NCBI GenBank assembly: GCA_009746045.1
Contig: RPFO01000059.1
Span: 2,519,068-2,583,067 of the forward strand
DNA: 64,000 nt
Source of the DNA: Mesostigma viride
Lineage: Eukaryota > Streptophyta > Mesostigmatophyceae > Mesostigmatales > Mesostigmataceae
Direction: 5' to 3'
Shown here piece by piece: positions 45,544 to 56,058 of this stretch (position 1 is its first letter; the number at the start of each line of letters is the position of its first letter). The position numbers were made by a program, and so were the translations under genes. Under the pieces are notes generated by a model, which saw nothing but the letters and a program-made list of their open reading frames with translations, was not told the DNA's origin and did not search any database.

Positions 45544-45725
45544 CCTCCTGCACGCGATCTTCTCACCCCTAAAGCCCTCACCCCTGACAGTTTGGGGATT
45601 AGCTTCCACGATGTTGCCACTGAAAGCCCCATGTCCTTCCATGATGTTGCCAGGCACGTCTCAACCGAGGAAGGGCTAGACAATACCCAAGGGGCTATGC
45701 TGGCTGCAGGGGAACGATGGTTAGG
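45544..45725 (+). pseudogene. Copia-type pol linker before RT, ends at the Gypsy insertion site
   Basis: After the protease stop an open stretch reads up to ...GERWLG and is cut by the TTAGG target site (45721-45725). The same frame resumes at 60270 as LGCVEPVDLVPRDGRLL, the start of a Copia RT. Confidence 0.65.
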
Positions 45726-46298
45726 TGTTACGCCGCGGATATCTACCTCCGCCTCTACCTCTAATGGGCCTGATACTACCTAAACTGGTCAGGCCTCCTC
45801 TACTCAAACCTCTGGCGAAAGACGAACGTGACGGAGCTGATCTCAATGCATTAACGTATGTGTTACTATAATACGCCATACAACCATTTACCAAAACCCG
45901 TTTACTCCAGGAATAGAGGAAGGAAACACAACTACACTGCCGTGACCCAAGCCTAAATGTGTTAATTCATTTAACACACGCCGAGTGCACACACAAGGGG
46001 TAGAACGCGCATAAATGGTCACCAACGGTCCAACACGCTCGGGCCGACATGGCCCTCGCCTACAGATGCACGCTGGTCCACTACATCTACTGATGCACGC
46101 TGGTCCACTACATTCTACCACAGGATCAGGACCACTAGTAAAGTACGCGGCGCGGCGCCCAACGGCACCCAATGTACCACAGTACTGTTACGAGGACAAT
46201 AATGTCCCGGTAGGAGCCTAAACGTAAACCTAGGGACAACCGAGGCAAAAGACCTAATTTACGTCCGTAACTACAACGAATTGTTACGCGACGTAACA
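45726..46298 (-). repeat. 3' LTR of the Gypsy-type element
   Basis: The first five visible differences from 59693-60264 are single-base changes or one indel, so the insertion is fairly young. Confidence 0.9.
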
Positions 46299-47769
46299 CC
46301 TCCCCCCCCACAAAGGTAGGGAGCCCTCTCCCTATGTACGCACAGGGAGGAAACAAAGGAGTAGGAAACCTAATGCACCCAGCACACACCAACACAATCG
46401 GCAGGCCATCCAAGATACAAAGCACCAATAGTTCACACGGTCTCCACCACCACGCCGGGAGGTGTAGGGTTAGCCAGCACCAAGCCTGGTGGTAGGTTCC
46501 CCTAACTGCCTGGAACAAAGTCCTTGCCGGGGGGGAACGGCACTGGGCAGGACACACAGAGTAAACCAATCAGCACCAAGGACCAAGAACGACCATGCAG
46601 TCAACTGGCCAGAACGTGAGAGCGACTCTATATACCGGAGGGACAACACCCTCAGGTCGGGCCTACGGCCCTCTATCTAATGGCCATCCGTCTGGTAGGT
46701 ACCACGGGAGGCCAGCAGGACATCCAGGTATGCCTGGTAGTGAGACACATCCTCAGCATTGTCGTGCCTATCTACGGTGAGGAAAACATCGGCCCACACG
46801 CCGTCGGGGAAAAGTCCCAGGAAGGCCCAGTAGTACCTATGCTGTGTAAGAACGACCTGGCCCCGGGCCCAGTCCAGGAAACCACAGGCAAAGAGGCGTA
46901 GGAAAGGCTCTACCGCGATCAGGCAGAGAGCCCGAAGGAGCAGGCGATGGTACCGGATCCGAGGGCGCATACCCGTCGGGAAAAACAGATCTACCAGGGG
47001 CTCCACGTTGGACGGCCACAACCGGATATGCCGAATCTCGCGGGAGCGCCACCGGCGGGCACACTGTCGCGACCCGAACGTCTCGAGGTAGTCGCTAGCC
47101 CGGGGAGGAGGATGACCCCGAGAGTCCAAACCCTGGCCCGGGATGGGCGCTGGACGACGGGCATCCCACTCTAGGATGGGCTGAAGGACGGTGCTGTACG
47201 TGGCACCCGGCACCGCAGGAAACTCTACCGTAAGAGCATCTGAGGCCATAATGCCCAGAGGCGGAGGGTAAGCCCACTGGAACCCGCCGTAGGTGTCCAA
47301 GTCATTGTGGCGCCTAGCCCAGCGATACAGGACGCGCCGAACCAGGATCTCACCCTGGAACACCGGATCAGCTAAAATAACCATGTCGAAAGGAGGCCGA
47401 TCAGTCTCAACTGGTAGGCCACGATCCCGCGGCGCCCGACACACCTGGGAGAACCCGTAGGACATGGGCGAAATGGCAAGCTCGGCGGAGGCGCGCGGCA
47501 GGTCACACTGGCGGCAAGCGAGCGCAGACATACCATACCCAAAGACAGGCGTGTCGCGCGACTCCGGAGTCGCATGCACCACAGAAGGGGCCCGATCCCG
47601 ATCGCCCTCTGACAACTCCCGAAGGGAATCGGCAGCGCGGGTGGCGCGCGGGTCAGAGCCACTGGACCGAACAACCGCAGCCAAAGACCGCGGGGCCGAA
47701 GGGACAGGGGCCGAAGAAGGGGTAGGAACCGGCACAGGCGCAGACGGCGCCGGAACAACAGGGGGCCGC

Positions 47770-48395
47770 AGTTATTATAAATAGTGACGGAACCTTTTTG
47801 CCACTTGGGCAATTAGGTCCGTCACTATTTATCCGGCGAAAACCACTCGCCGGTATCTATTCCGCGTTAAGTTCACGTGAACGTGGCGCGGAATTGATAC
47901 CGGCGAGTGGTTTTCGCCGGATAAATAGTGACGGACCTAATTGCCCAAGTGGCAAAAAGGTTCCGTCACTATTTATAATAACTAAGACCTCGTAAGTCGG
48001 GGGTTCGAATCCCTGTGGTGACACGGGTATTTCCGAATACCGGAAGGAATTGATACCAGAAGGCCAAACGAAAGTGCCAGAAGGGAAAATATGCCCGGTT
48101 GGAATATCGTTAAGGCGAGATTCGGTACTGCAGTAGGCATCAGCGGTACGATAGATATCGGCCCCCACACTACGACGTTTTAGTTATTATAAATAGTGAC
48201 GGAACCTTTTTGCCACTTGGGCAATTAGGTCCGTCACTATTTATCCGGCGAAAACCACTCGCCGGTATCAATTCCGCGCCACGTTCACGTGAACTTAACG
48301 CGGAATAGATACCGGCGAGTGGTTTTCGCCGGATAAATAGTGACGGACCTAATTGCCCAAGTGGCAAAAAGGTTCCGTCACTATTTATAATAACT
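47770..48395. mobile_element. Foldback composite element with nested palindromes and a tRNA-Thr-like half
   Basis: Two 214-bp arms, 47770-47983 and 48182-48395, are exact reverse complements as far as I can read. Each arm is itself a near-perfect palindrome (differences only near its centre), and each half-arm contains two hairpins: AAATAGTGACGGA..TCCGTCACTATTT and CCGGCG..CGCCGG. Ends are AGTTATTATAAATAG. The whole is flanked by one 5-bp duplication GCCGC (47765-47769, 48396-48400), so it moved as a unit. The 198-bp centre starts with a tRNA-like 3' half. No coding capacity: non-autonomous. Confidence 0.85.
47984..48023 (+). pseudogene. tRNA-Thr(CGU)-like 3' half inside the foldback element
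   Basis: GAC-CTCGTAA-GTC gives an anticodon stem and a 7-nt loop with anticodon CGT. The T-arm GGGGGTTCGAATCCCTG and an acceptor-like GGTGACA follow. The D-arm and 5' acceptor strand are absent; the palindromic arm lies in their place. Confidence 0.55.
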
Positions 48396-49702
48396 GCCGC
48401 GTCGGACCCGATGCCGCAGGGGGTCGCGACGGACCCGCCTCCGCAACTGGCGCGCCGGTCTCTGGGGGCGGAGCACCACCAGGCCACATGTTGAAAATAG
48501 GGCCCGTGGGGACAGGCAATCCGGCATACGACTGGTTACCGTCCAAGCTCCAGTCAGGCACCGGGATCCTCTGCGGAGGACCGCCCTCCCAAAGCCTGGG
48601 AAGACCGCCCGGGTCGCTGAAGAAACCCCGCGAGGGCGGCGCTGACGTGGTGGGCGGCTCGGACGCGGCGGCGGCGGGCGCGGCCACTGGGACGGCGGAC
48701 TCGCGCCGAGGCGCAGGTACGTCAGTAGCAGGCGCAGCGGTAGCCGAAGGCGTTGGAGCTGCAGCACCAGAGGGAACCGCAGCCGCCGAGGGCTCGTGCG
48801 ACACGGTCGGACCCGTAGACGTCGAGGCGACCGAAGGGGAAGGGGGCACAGCTGCAACAGACACCCCACCTGGCGTGGCTGGAGCGTGCGCCTGGGCCGC
48901 CATGAAGGCCCCGAAGGCCGCCGTCAGGGACTGGATCTGCGCCTGCATCGCAGAAACTGTCGCCGAAAGAGGATCAGGCAAACCCGAAGGGGTAGGCTCC
49001 ACTGCAACACACCGGGTCGACCGAGGGGACGACGGGACCGGAGAGGGAGGAGCAGACGCCGAGGAGGCGGACGCAGCGCTCGAGGCAGAATATTCTGGAG
49101 TATAATGTACCTCGGATGGGGCGCCCGTAGGGGCAGGACCACCAACTGCTAATCCCGCCGACTGATCAGCTATCTCCATGAATTCTACGGCCCGCAGAAG
49201 GTCGCAGGGGTTCTCATCTACCTCAGCATCATCCTCAGCCGGAAGCCAGGGGAACACATCCCGTAGGCAGGAGCGGCCCACAGGGGTGGAAAGGTAGGAG
49301 AACACACGGGAGCACTGGAGAACCGCATCTATCTGTCCCAAGGCTGGACAGCGGGAACCACACCCCAACAAACAGTGCCCGGCATCGTCGAACCCGTGCA
49401 AAACAAGCTGATGCGGCTCGTCAGGGGAAGGACCGTACCACGTGACCGTGAAGAGAGCAGCCCGGACTAGACTCGCATGTTGGGCCTGGAGGGCCGGCTG
49501 CACAACGCCACCCGGATAACTGGACCGCGACACCCAGCGGCCCGGAAGGGCCTCGAAGTACAGCTCAGGGTCCGGTAGGGGCAGGGACGGCAGCGGGCTC
49601 TCAGCCGAAGGGGTAGGCTCTGACATGACGGCTGCGGAGGGGGGGGGACAACCAACCACCCGTCGACAGCAGACATAACATAAGAGAGGAGAAAGCCTAC
49701 AA

Positions 49703-49954
49703 CTAGAGTTTGTGCAGGGTTTTATATTCCTGGAGAAGGCGACTACACCCATCTAGCTCACTCTCCGTATACCAGACCTTATCTACTTCACTACGAGCAT
49801 ACATCCACTTTACTTTGTACTGACGCTGGGTACCGCGGCCCTTTTTGATATCTCTATGGGCCACGATGCTTTCTACTTCGTCTTCTACTTCCCCAGTGTC
49901 AGGGTTATGCTCTAAAGGGGCAGGCGCTAACTCCCTGCCAGCGAACGTACTAGG
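49703..49954 (-). CDS. Chromodomain at the C-terminus of the Gypsy-type integrase (3' fragment)
   Basis: The frame reads EVEDEVESIVAHRDIKKGRG, then YKVKWMYARSEVDKVWYTES, matching the chromodomain pattern (E-x-I-(V/L)..Y-x-V-K-W..W-x-x-x-x-x-L). It targets integration to marked chromatin in chromoviruses. The 5' continuation lies beyond the 49955-53037 insertion, at 53038-53402. Confidence 0.8.
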   Translation of the reverse strand, partial: PSTFAGRELAPAPLEHNPDTGEVEDEVESIVAHRDIKKGRGTQRQYKVKWMYARSEVDKVWYTESELDGCSRLLQEYKTLHKL

Positions 49955-50652
49955 TGTCAGGAAAATGGCCAAAAACTTCTCCTAGCTTGCACAATAAATG
50001 CTGGCTATCGGAGGAAAGTTCCGGTACTTGAAGACCTTTGACTTATGGAGAAAAATGAGGCGAATTCATTGGTAATATTCGTTTAATCATTCATCCAACA
50101 TAGTCTAGGCTGCGGCCATGGGGCGGCCAGCTGCCATAGCTTAGCATGTCAAGGCTTACAGGACAAATTGCCAGAGCAACATTATGTGGAAAAGCACACC
50201 GTCCCTATAGCCGTCGATTTAGTAAAAATCTACGGCACAGTTAGGGTGCAGGCCAGCCGCCACACAAAACGTGGGTGGCTTGCATCAACACACATGATGC
50301 GTTGGGTCACTAGTATGCAAGTACAAGGACATTGCGCCTCCAGGGCAGCACTGAGTGAAAAAGGGGTCGGCGCGAAGCGCGGATCCAGGCAAATTTGTAC
50401 GACGGCTACAGTACCGGCAGGACAGTGCTCGGTACGTTACGGATGACAGCAAACAGTGCTGGAAAATATATTGAGTGCCGATTTATACTACATCGGACTT
50501 TGACCAAGTGGACTGAAAATATAGGTACGTCTGAAAAAGATTCCGTCACACTAGTACAGATTCATTCACGCGTAAACGTCTCGGCCATATATTGTAAATC
50601 GGCCGTAACTGTTCAGCGTAAGAAAGCCATCGGACAGAATATAATTCTAACA
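49955..50652 (-). repeat. 3' LTR of the gag-only element
   Basis: Same sequence as 52340-53037. Short open frames inside both copies are non-coding. Confidence 0.92.
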
Positions 50653-50830
50653 CACCCCCTTGGTCGATGGCTGAAGCTGACGGGCAAAATAAAACAAACA
50701 CACCCCCTTGCCCACAGAGAAGACACGGCCAGTCTATAACTAGGGGGTACAGGACACCCCGGGGCCCATGAGACCATCACAGGTCAGACTTGCCAGATTA
50801 ACTCAAGCAGGACAGAGGAGATAAAAAACT

Positions 50831-51736
50831 TTACAGCTGGGTAGCTAAGTCATCAGTGACCGCGGCCATGGTGTTGAAACAGAAACCAGGTGGAACTTCT
50901 CCAGCCTCCTGAGTGAGGTGGGCCTTGTCCTGGTTGTCACGCGGCCGGAGGTTGGGATACTTGCGGTAACAGGTCTCCTGGAGATGTCCAGGCCGACGGC
51001 AGAAGGTGCACCGCTTCTTACTACCCCCGGAGGAGGTAGAGTACGCGGCGCCCTCGGTGTGGGTAGCAGGGTCCACGGGCTTGTTGGTAGGTTTGGCAGG
51101 ATCCCGGGGCGCCAGCAGGTCGTCAATCTCAAATACTAGGTCACGGATCTGTTGGAGGGTCATGCCAGGTGTGCGGCGGGCGGCCATGGCCGCGCGGTGC
51201 GCGGTCGACAGCCCAGCCAGCAGGCAGTCCTTCCACTCGTCCCAGGTAACCATAACGCCTGCGTCCTCTAGGTCCTGTTTCATCATCATACCACGGGACC
51301 AGTACTTCGGCGCAGTCTCATTCTGCATGATGGCAATCCGGTACAGTTGACGCTTCTTTTCCAGTTTATACGACTCGGTCAAATACGGCTGGCGAATGGT
51401 AGACTTTAGATGCTTATAGACGGCGCTTACAGTGGGGGGGTCAACAGTGCGGGCCTCGCGGATGGCCTGTCCCTTAAGAATAGCCAGCAAGGTGGATCGC
51501 AGAAGTTTGTCAGCCGCCTTGACGTGCTCCAGGGACATATCAGCACTACCATCTAACACCCCCAGCACCCCTTGGGCATCACAGGACGCCTCCAGTATTG
51601 CCTCAAGCTCGACCCAACCCGCGAAGTCGTTGCATGGATCAAAACGTGTCACGTTCCGGAGTGATGGCTGTACGGCTCTGGCACCCACCACCATAGGATG
51701 CTCGCCAGGGTCACGAGACGCAGCTGCCCGCGACAT
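50831..51736 (-). CDS. Copia-type Gag of the gag-only retrotransposon
   Basis: 301 codons from an ATG at 51736, intact. N-terminal and middle parts follow the Copia Gag (UBN2-like) layout: FDPCNDFAGWVELEAIL, then helical stretches with YKLEKKRQLYRIAI and LLAGLSTAHRAAMAARR. A CCHC zinc knuckle CTFCRRPGHLQETC lies at about residues 245-258, for packaging RNA. An undamaged frame with matching LTRs suggests recent activity in trans. Confidence 0.82.
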   Translation of the reverse strand: MSRAAASRDPGEHPMVVGARAVQPSLRNVTRFDPCNDFAGWVELEAILEASCDAQGVLGVLDGSADMSLEHVKAADKLLRSTLLAILKGQAIREARTVDPPTVSAVYKHLKSTIRQPYLTESYKLEKKRQLYRIAIMQNETAPKYWSRGMMMKQDLEDAGVMVTWDEWKDCLLAGLSTAHRAAMAARRTPGMTLQQIRDLVFEIDDLLAPRDPAKPTNKPVDPATHTEGAAYSTSSGGSKKRCTFCRRPGHLQETCYRKYPNLRPRDNQDKAHLTQEAGEVPPGFCFNTMAAVTDDLATQL

Positions 51737-51977
51737 GGTTCAGCTCTCCACAAAGTAGTCACCACACCAGTACAGTGTAATTGCAGCAGAAAGGATAGCT
51801 CCAGAAAAAGGTGGGACGCAGCAAACGCGACTACAACTCGGATTAAGACCAGTGACAGGGCAGGCCGGGCACCAGGTCACACTGGATATGGAAATAGCCG
51901 AGTGCCGCACAGTCGCAACGCGTCAAACAGGAGCACAGTAGGAGTGCTCACAAGAAACCAACAAAAAGTCTCGTTGC

Positions 51978-52211
51978 TCAGTCAATATCTGCTCCCTCAC
52001 TTTGAAGATATTGGAGGTAAGAACCAATCAGGGTATTCAGGATTACAAAGTCCAGGGGACACTCCCCCTGTGGTGAATCGTATGTATCCCTAATAATCTC
52101 AATAACCCAGCGTCTTGCCTGTACCGGATTGATGGCCACAATGGCTCTCTTGCCTTGGAATTCAAAAGTTACTTGCACCAAGTCTATGCTGGGGTGATCA
52201 AGCCCAGACAT
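51978..52211 (-). CDS. Small ORF in the leader of the gag-only element
   Basis: 77 codons from an ATG, between the primer-binding site and Gag. Balanced composition (MSGLDHPSIDLVQVTFEFQG start), no motif recognised. It may be a real small protein, a remnant of another ORF, or chance. Confidence 0.35.
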   Translation of the reverse strand: MSGLDHPSIDLVQVTFEFQGKRAIVAINPVQARRWVIEIIRDTYDSPQGECPLDFVILNTLIGSYLQYLQSEGADID

Positions 52212-52339
52212 GCCTAGTCATCCAAAATTCCAAAAGAAAGCTGCAGGAAGAGAAATATGGGCCAGCAAAATCCGCAGAAGGCCGGCTTACGATTTGTTGA
52301 GTGGTCAAAAGCGAATCGTAGCTTATGCAGCCGATACCA

Positions 52340-53037
52340 TGTCAGGAAAATGGCCAAAAACTTCTCCTAGCTTGCACAATAAATGCTGGCTATCGGAGGA
52401 AAGTTCCGGTACTTGAAGACCTTTGACTTATGGAGAAAAATGAGGCGAATTCATTGGTAATATTCGTTTAATCATTCATCCAACATAGTCTAGGCTGCGG
52501 CCATGGGGCGGCCAGCTGCCATAGCTTAGCATGTCAAGGCTTACAGGACAAATTGCCAGAGCAACATTATGTGGAAAAGCACACCGTCCCTATAGCCGTC
52601 GATTTAGTAAAAATCTACGGCACAGTTAGGGTGCAGGCCAGCCGCCACACAAAACGTGGGTGGCTTGCATCAACACACATGATGCGTTGGGTCACTAGTA
52701 TGCAAGTACAAGGACATTGCGCCTCCAGGGCAGCACTGAGTGAAAAAGGGGTCGGCGCGAAGCGCGGATCCAGGCAAATTTGTACGACGGCTACAGTACC
52801 GGCAGGACAGTGCTCGGTACGTTACGGATGACAGCAAACAGTGCTGGAAAATATATTGAGTGCCGATTTATACTACATCGGACTTTGACCAAGTGGACTG
52901 AAAATATAGGTACGTCTGAAAAAGATTCCGTCACACTAGTACAGATTCATTCACGCGTAAACGTCTCGGCCATATATTGTAAATCGGCCGTAACTGTTCA
53001 GCGTAAGAAAGCCATCGGACAGAATATAATTCTAACA
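52340..53037 (-). repeat. 5' LTR of the gag-only element
   Basis: Followed (minus sense) by the putative primer-binding site at 52327-52339. Confidence 0.92.
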
Positions 53038-53402
53038 CTAGGGTGGTACAGTTTAAGCTGGCTCCTATGGAAGGTGTTTGAATGCGTTTGCCAAGAGGTA
53101 GGGATATCGACTTTATATAAGAAATTTCCTACCCTAGACAACACATGGAAGGGTCCTAAGAAGGCGGGCCTAAGTTTGACCTTCAGTTCTGCTTCAAACT
53201 TATGAGCAAAACGGCCAACACGGGGGCCTTCTACTAATACTAGATCTCCTATTTCTATCTCAGGTGCTCGTCTATCTAAGGAGGCACGCAACCTAGCAAG
53301 GTACTTAGCCTGAGCTTTTTGGTACCCTGAGATCGCGTGGTCATGAGCAGTTTTCATTCTATCTAGTAAGGACTGTACACCTTCTACAGTATCTCGGGAC
53401 AC
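53038..53402 (-). pseudogene. Gypsy-type integrase C-terminal region, cut by the gag-only element
   Basis: Contains IEIGDLVLVEGPR, LRPAFLGPFHVLSRVG (GPY/F-like module) and HRSQLKLYHPS, the usual end of Gypsy integrases before a chromodomain. It stops at the CTAGG insertion site and resumes at 49954. It is in a different frame from the upstream RT/integrase ORF (frameshift near 53440). Confidence 0.8.
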
Positions 53403-53428
53403 ATCATCCTTGTCCCGTAGAGGACTAG

Positions 53429-55402
53429 CTAAGAGAGAGGTAGGGGTAAGGGCTGTCTACCAGTATCTAAGAAGAAGGGCGTATATCCATGCGCAGCTTG
53501 GGGACAATTGTTGAGGGAGAACTCTACCAAACATAAATAATCCTCCCAATCACTTCCCGAGCCATTAACATAGTGCCTAAGCGCTTCTTCTACTACCCTA
53601 TTAAGACGCTCTACTAAATGAGAGGAGGAGGAGTGGTAGGCAGTACCGTAGGTAACCTTGGTACCGATGGCAGCGAAAAACTGCTGCCAAAAATCTGAGG
53701 TAAATAATTTATCCTTATCACTAATAAACTGCCTACTCAAACCATGATATCTGTATACATTATTGAGGTATAGGCGTGCGCAATCACGTGCTGTGAGTTC
53801 TAAAGGACACGGCACAAGATGGCACATACGAGTAAAACGATCTATGAACACAAGGATTTGGGCATTGCCCCTATCATTCTTTCTAAAAGGTCCTACAAAA
53901 TCCATCATGATAGAATCCCACGGCATGATGGGGTCAGGCAAGGTCCTAGGTTCTGCTATCTGTCCTACGTTATTGGGTTTCATCTCCTGGCAAGATTGAC
54001 AAGTTCTAACATACTCATCTACATCCTTATAAAGGGAAGGCCAGTAATAAGAGCGGGCTACTAGGTCCCGTACCCGTTTACCACCCTGATGAGCAGCTAA
54101 GTCATGCAACTCAAAGAGCAAGGAGGAGCGACAGATAGGAGGGACATACAGGCGCCATTGAGGGGGAGAATCTGCTATCTGCACATATAAAAACCCACCT
54201 ACAAATTTACAAGGGTGCTTGCCTAATTGTTGGGGATGTGCAGCAATGGCAGCTAATGCTTCCGGCTCAGTGGCCGTAAATCTACTAATAAGGCGTTCAA
54301 GATCAGAGGTAGGCATCGCTACAGAGGTATCCAGAACAGGTTTAAAGAGATCTCCTACCGCCTTGCCAAAGAGAAGGGGAGGTCCTAGAGGGACTACGTT
54401 TTCATAAGACTTTCCTGACCTAGTCGCTATATGGCTAAGCGGTATAGAAATTTTATTTTTCCCCTCCCCCCCCACCGAGGCCACGGGAAGGGCCTCACAC
54501 GGGAGAGAGAGTCCTACGTGAGAAAGGAGATCAGGCATGCGAACAGCTGTATGAAAGAGGTAGGCATAGGATTCATCATCAGGTAGTTCACCATAAGGGG
54601 TTACACCCATAGTAGTAGGAACTAGAGTAGTATTGAGAACATCAAGGTCCTCGAAGAAGGAATAGTCTGCACGACGAGAGAGTGCATCTGGTACTATGTT
54701 ATCTACACCCTTGACATACTGAAGTTTAAAAGGGGAAAACTGTGCTAAAAATTCCATCCAGCGCGCTTGCCGAGGGGTAAGGTTGGGTTGGGAGAGAAGA
54801 TGGGTAAGGGGACGATGATCCGTTTGGATAACTAACCTATAAGGATCTAGCTCACAGGGTTCATTCAGGCAGACATCAAATTGAGCACCTTTAAGGAAGT
54901 GCTGCCACGCGTGGCAACAATACACCACAGCTAAGAGTTCCTGCTGGTGTACGGGATAGTTACGCTCCGCAGGGAGCATTGTCCTAGAGATATACTCAAT
55001 TGGCTGTAAGCCCTGACCCTGATCCTGGAGAAGGACACCACCTATAGCTACTTTACTAGCATCTGTAGCCACAACAAAGGGTTTAGTAGTATCCGGTAGG
55101 ATGAGTACAGGAGGGGAAAGGAGTAGGGATTTTAGGCACTGAAAAGCCGACTGACATTCACTACTCCAAACAAAGGGGATATCCTTCTTTAATAAATGAT
55201 TAATAGGGGCTGCTATAGTTGCGAAACGCGGGATAAAACGCCTATAGTAAGAAGCAATTCCTAGGAAACTACGTACACCTTTAACGTCGGTAGGAGTAGG
55301 CCATTCCTGAATTGACTTAGTTTTATCCGGGTCGGTAGCGACCCCGGCATCTGACAGAACGTGCCCTAAAAATGGGACACTCCTACCCGAACACTTTAGC
55401 AC
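53429..55402 (-). pseudogene. Gypsy-type RT (3' part), RNase H and integrase core
   Basis: A 657-codon open frame. RT thumb/connection (VPFLGHVLSDAGV, GVRSFLGIASYYRRFI), RNase H with TDASKVAIGGVLLQ, HQQELLAVVYCCHAW and IQTDHRPLTHLL, then integrase: HHCC zinc region (AAHQGGKRVRD..CQSCQEMKP), core Asp in MMDFVGPFR, Asp in ISDKDKLFTS, Glu in SHLVERLNRV, that is D,D,E complete. It is in another frame than the RT 5' part, so a frameshift separates them near 55395. Confidence 0.88.
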
Positions 55403-55950
55403 GGCGCGCCCACAAAGAATTTTCAGCCATTATTTCTAATACTTTCTTTAAATCACGTAGGTGCGTTTCAAAATCAGGAGAGTAAATAAGAATATCATCT
55501 AAGTAAGCTTGAGCACAAGAACGGTCATGCTCAGATAAAGAAACAGAGGAGAAGGAAGGATCCTTTAGATCAGAGGACACCTGAGGAAGATGAGAATTTC
55601 CCATAACAGGTCTAAGCACTTCATTCATTAACATTTGAAAAGAGGCAGGCGAGTTACAGAGTCCCATAGCCGCTACTCTAAACTGGTAATGACCAAAAGG
55701 GGTAGCAAAGGCGGTTTTATGGCAATCCTCAGGAGCTATCCGCAACTGCCAAAAACCATCCGCACAATCCAGTACTGTGAAACAAGTGGAACCTTTAACC
55801 TTATTAAATATATCATCAATACGAGGTAGAGGGTATTTAGACTTCACAGTAATATCATTCAACTTCCTATAATCAGTAACTAGGCGAAACTTGCCATTTG
55901 GCTTAGGAACTAACAGGACACCAGCTGAGTAGGGGAGTTACTAGGCTCTA
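55383..55950 (-). pseudogene. Gypsy-type reverse transcriptase, 5' part, with catalytic YLDD
   Basis: Contains VPKPNGKFRLVTDYRKLND, DCADGFWQLRIAPED, TPFGHYQFRVAAMGLCNSP and the active site AYLDDILIYS. A ~25-residue insertion of Ser/Asp-rich sequence sits between VLRPVMG and the YLDD block. A one-base loss in a C run near 55935 puts the first RT residues in a different frame from the protease side. Confidence 0.85.
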
Positions 55951-56058
55951 TCAATCCTGCTTCTAATAATGACACTAAAATCTGTTTTAGTTCCTTTAAC
56001 TCGGTAGGGCCCATTCTATACATCGGAGAGTGCGTAGGAACTGCACCGTCCTTGATAA

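Larger units (their letters stand above)
46677..49626 (-). pseudogene. Unknown ORF of the Gypsy-type element, split by a palindromic transposon
   Basis: Lies downstream of the chromodomain ORF, on the same strand, inside the LTRs, where some LTR elements carry an env-like gene. The N-terminal part runs from an ATG at 49626 to the insertion site (48396), the C-terminal part from 47764 to a stop at 46677. Codon phases on the two sides match exactly when the 626-bp insertion and one GCCGC are discounted, giving 772 codons with no other break. Regions: a structured N-terminus of ~160 residues with several Cys (HCLLGCGSRCPALGQ), a Pro/Ala/Ser-rich middle of about 320, and a basic, Trp/Tyr-rich C-terminus of about 270 with a hydrophobic stretch LLLRALCLIAVEPFLRLFAC. 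No zinc knuckle, RT or protease motif; I recognise no family. Confidence 0.7.
49955..53037 (-). mobile_element. Gag-only LTR retrotransposon (TR-GAG type), very recent
   Basis: LTRs 49955-50652 and 52340-53037, 698 bp each, TGTCAGG..TTCTAACA on the plus strand, identical wherever compared. Target duplication CTAGG (49950-49954, 53038-53042). On the minus strand a primer-binding site TGGTATCGGCTGC follows the 5' LTR by one base, close to the initiator-Met site used by Copia elements, and a purine tract AAGGGGGTG precedes the 3' LTR. The 1.69-kb interior encodes Gag but no protease, integrase or RT, so it must use proteins of another element. It interrupts the Gypsy integrase. Confidence 0.9.

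Noticed and set aside
48385-49752. ATG or alternative start at 49752 for the unknown Gypsy ORF
   Set aside because: That stretch overlaps the end of the chromodomain frame; the next ATG at 49626 starts a more protein-like sequence and is preferred.
50168-50739. 92- and 114-codon frames found twice (also at 52553-53205)
   Set aside because: They lie in the LTRs of the gag-only element on the strand opposite to Gag and have no protein-like features.
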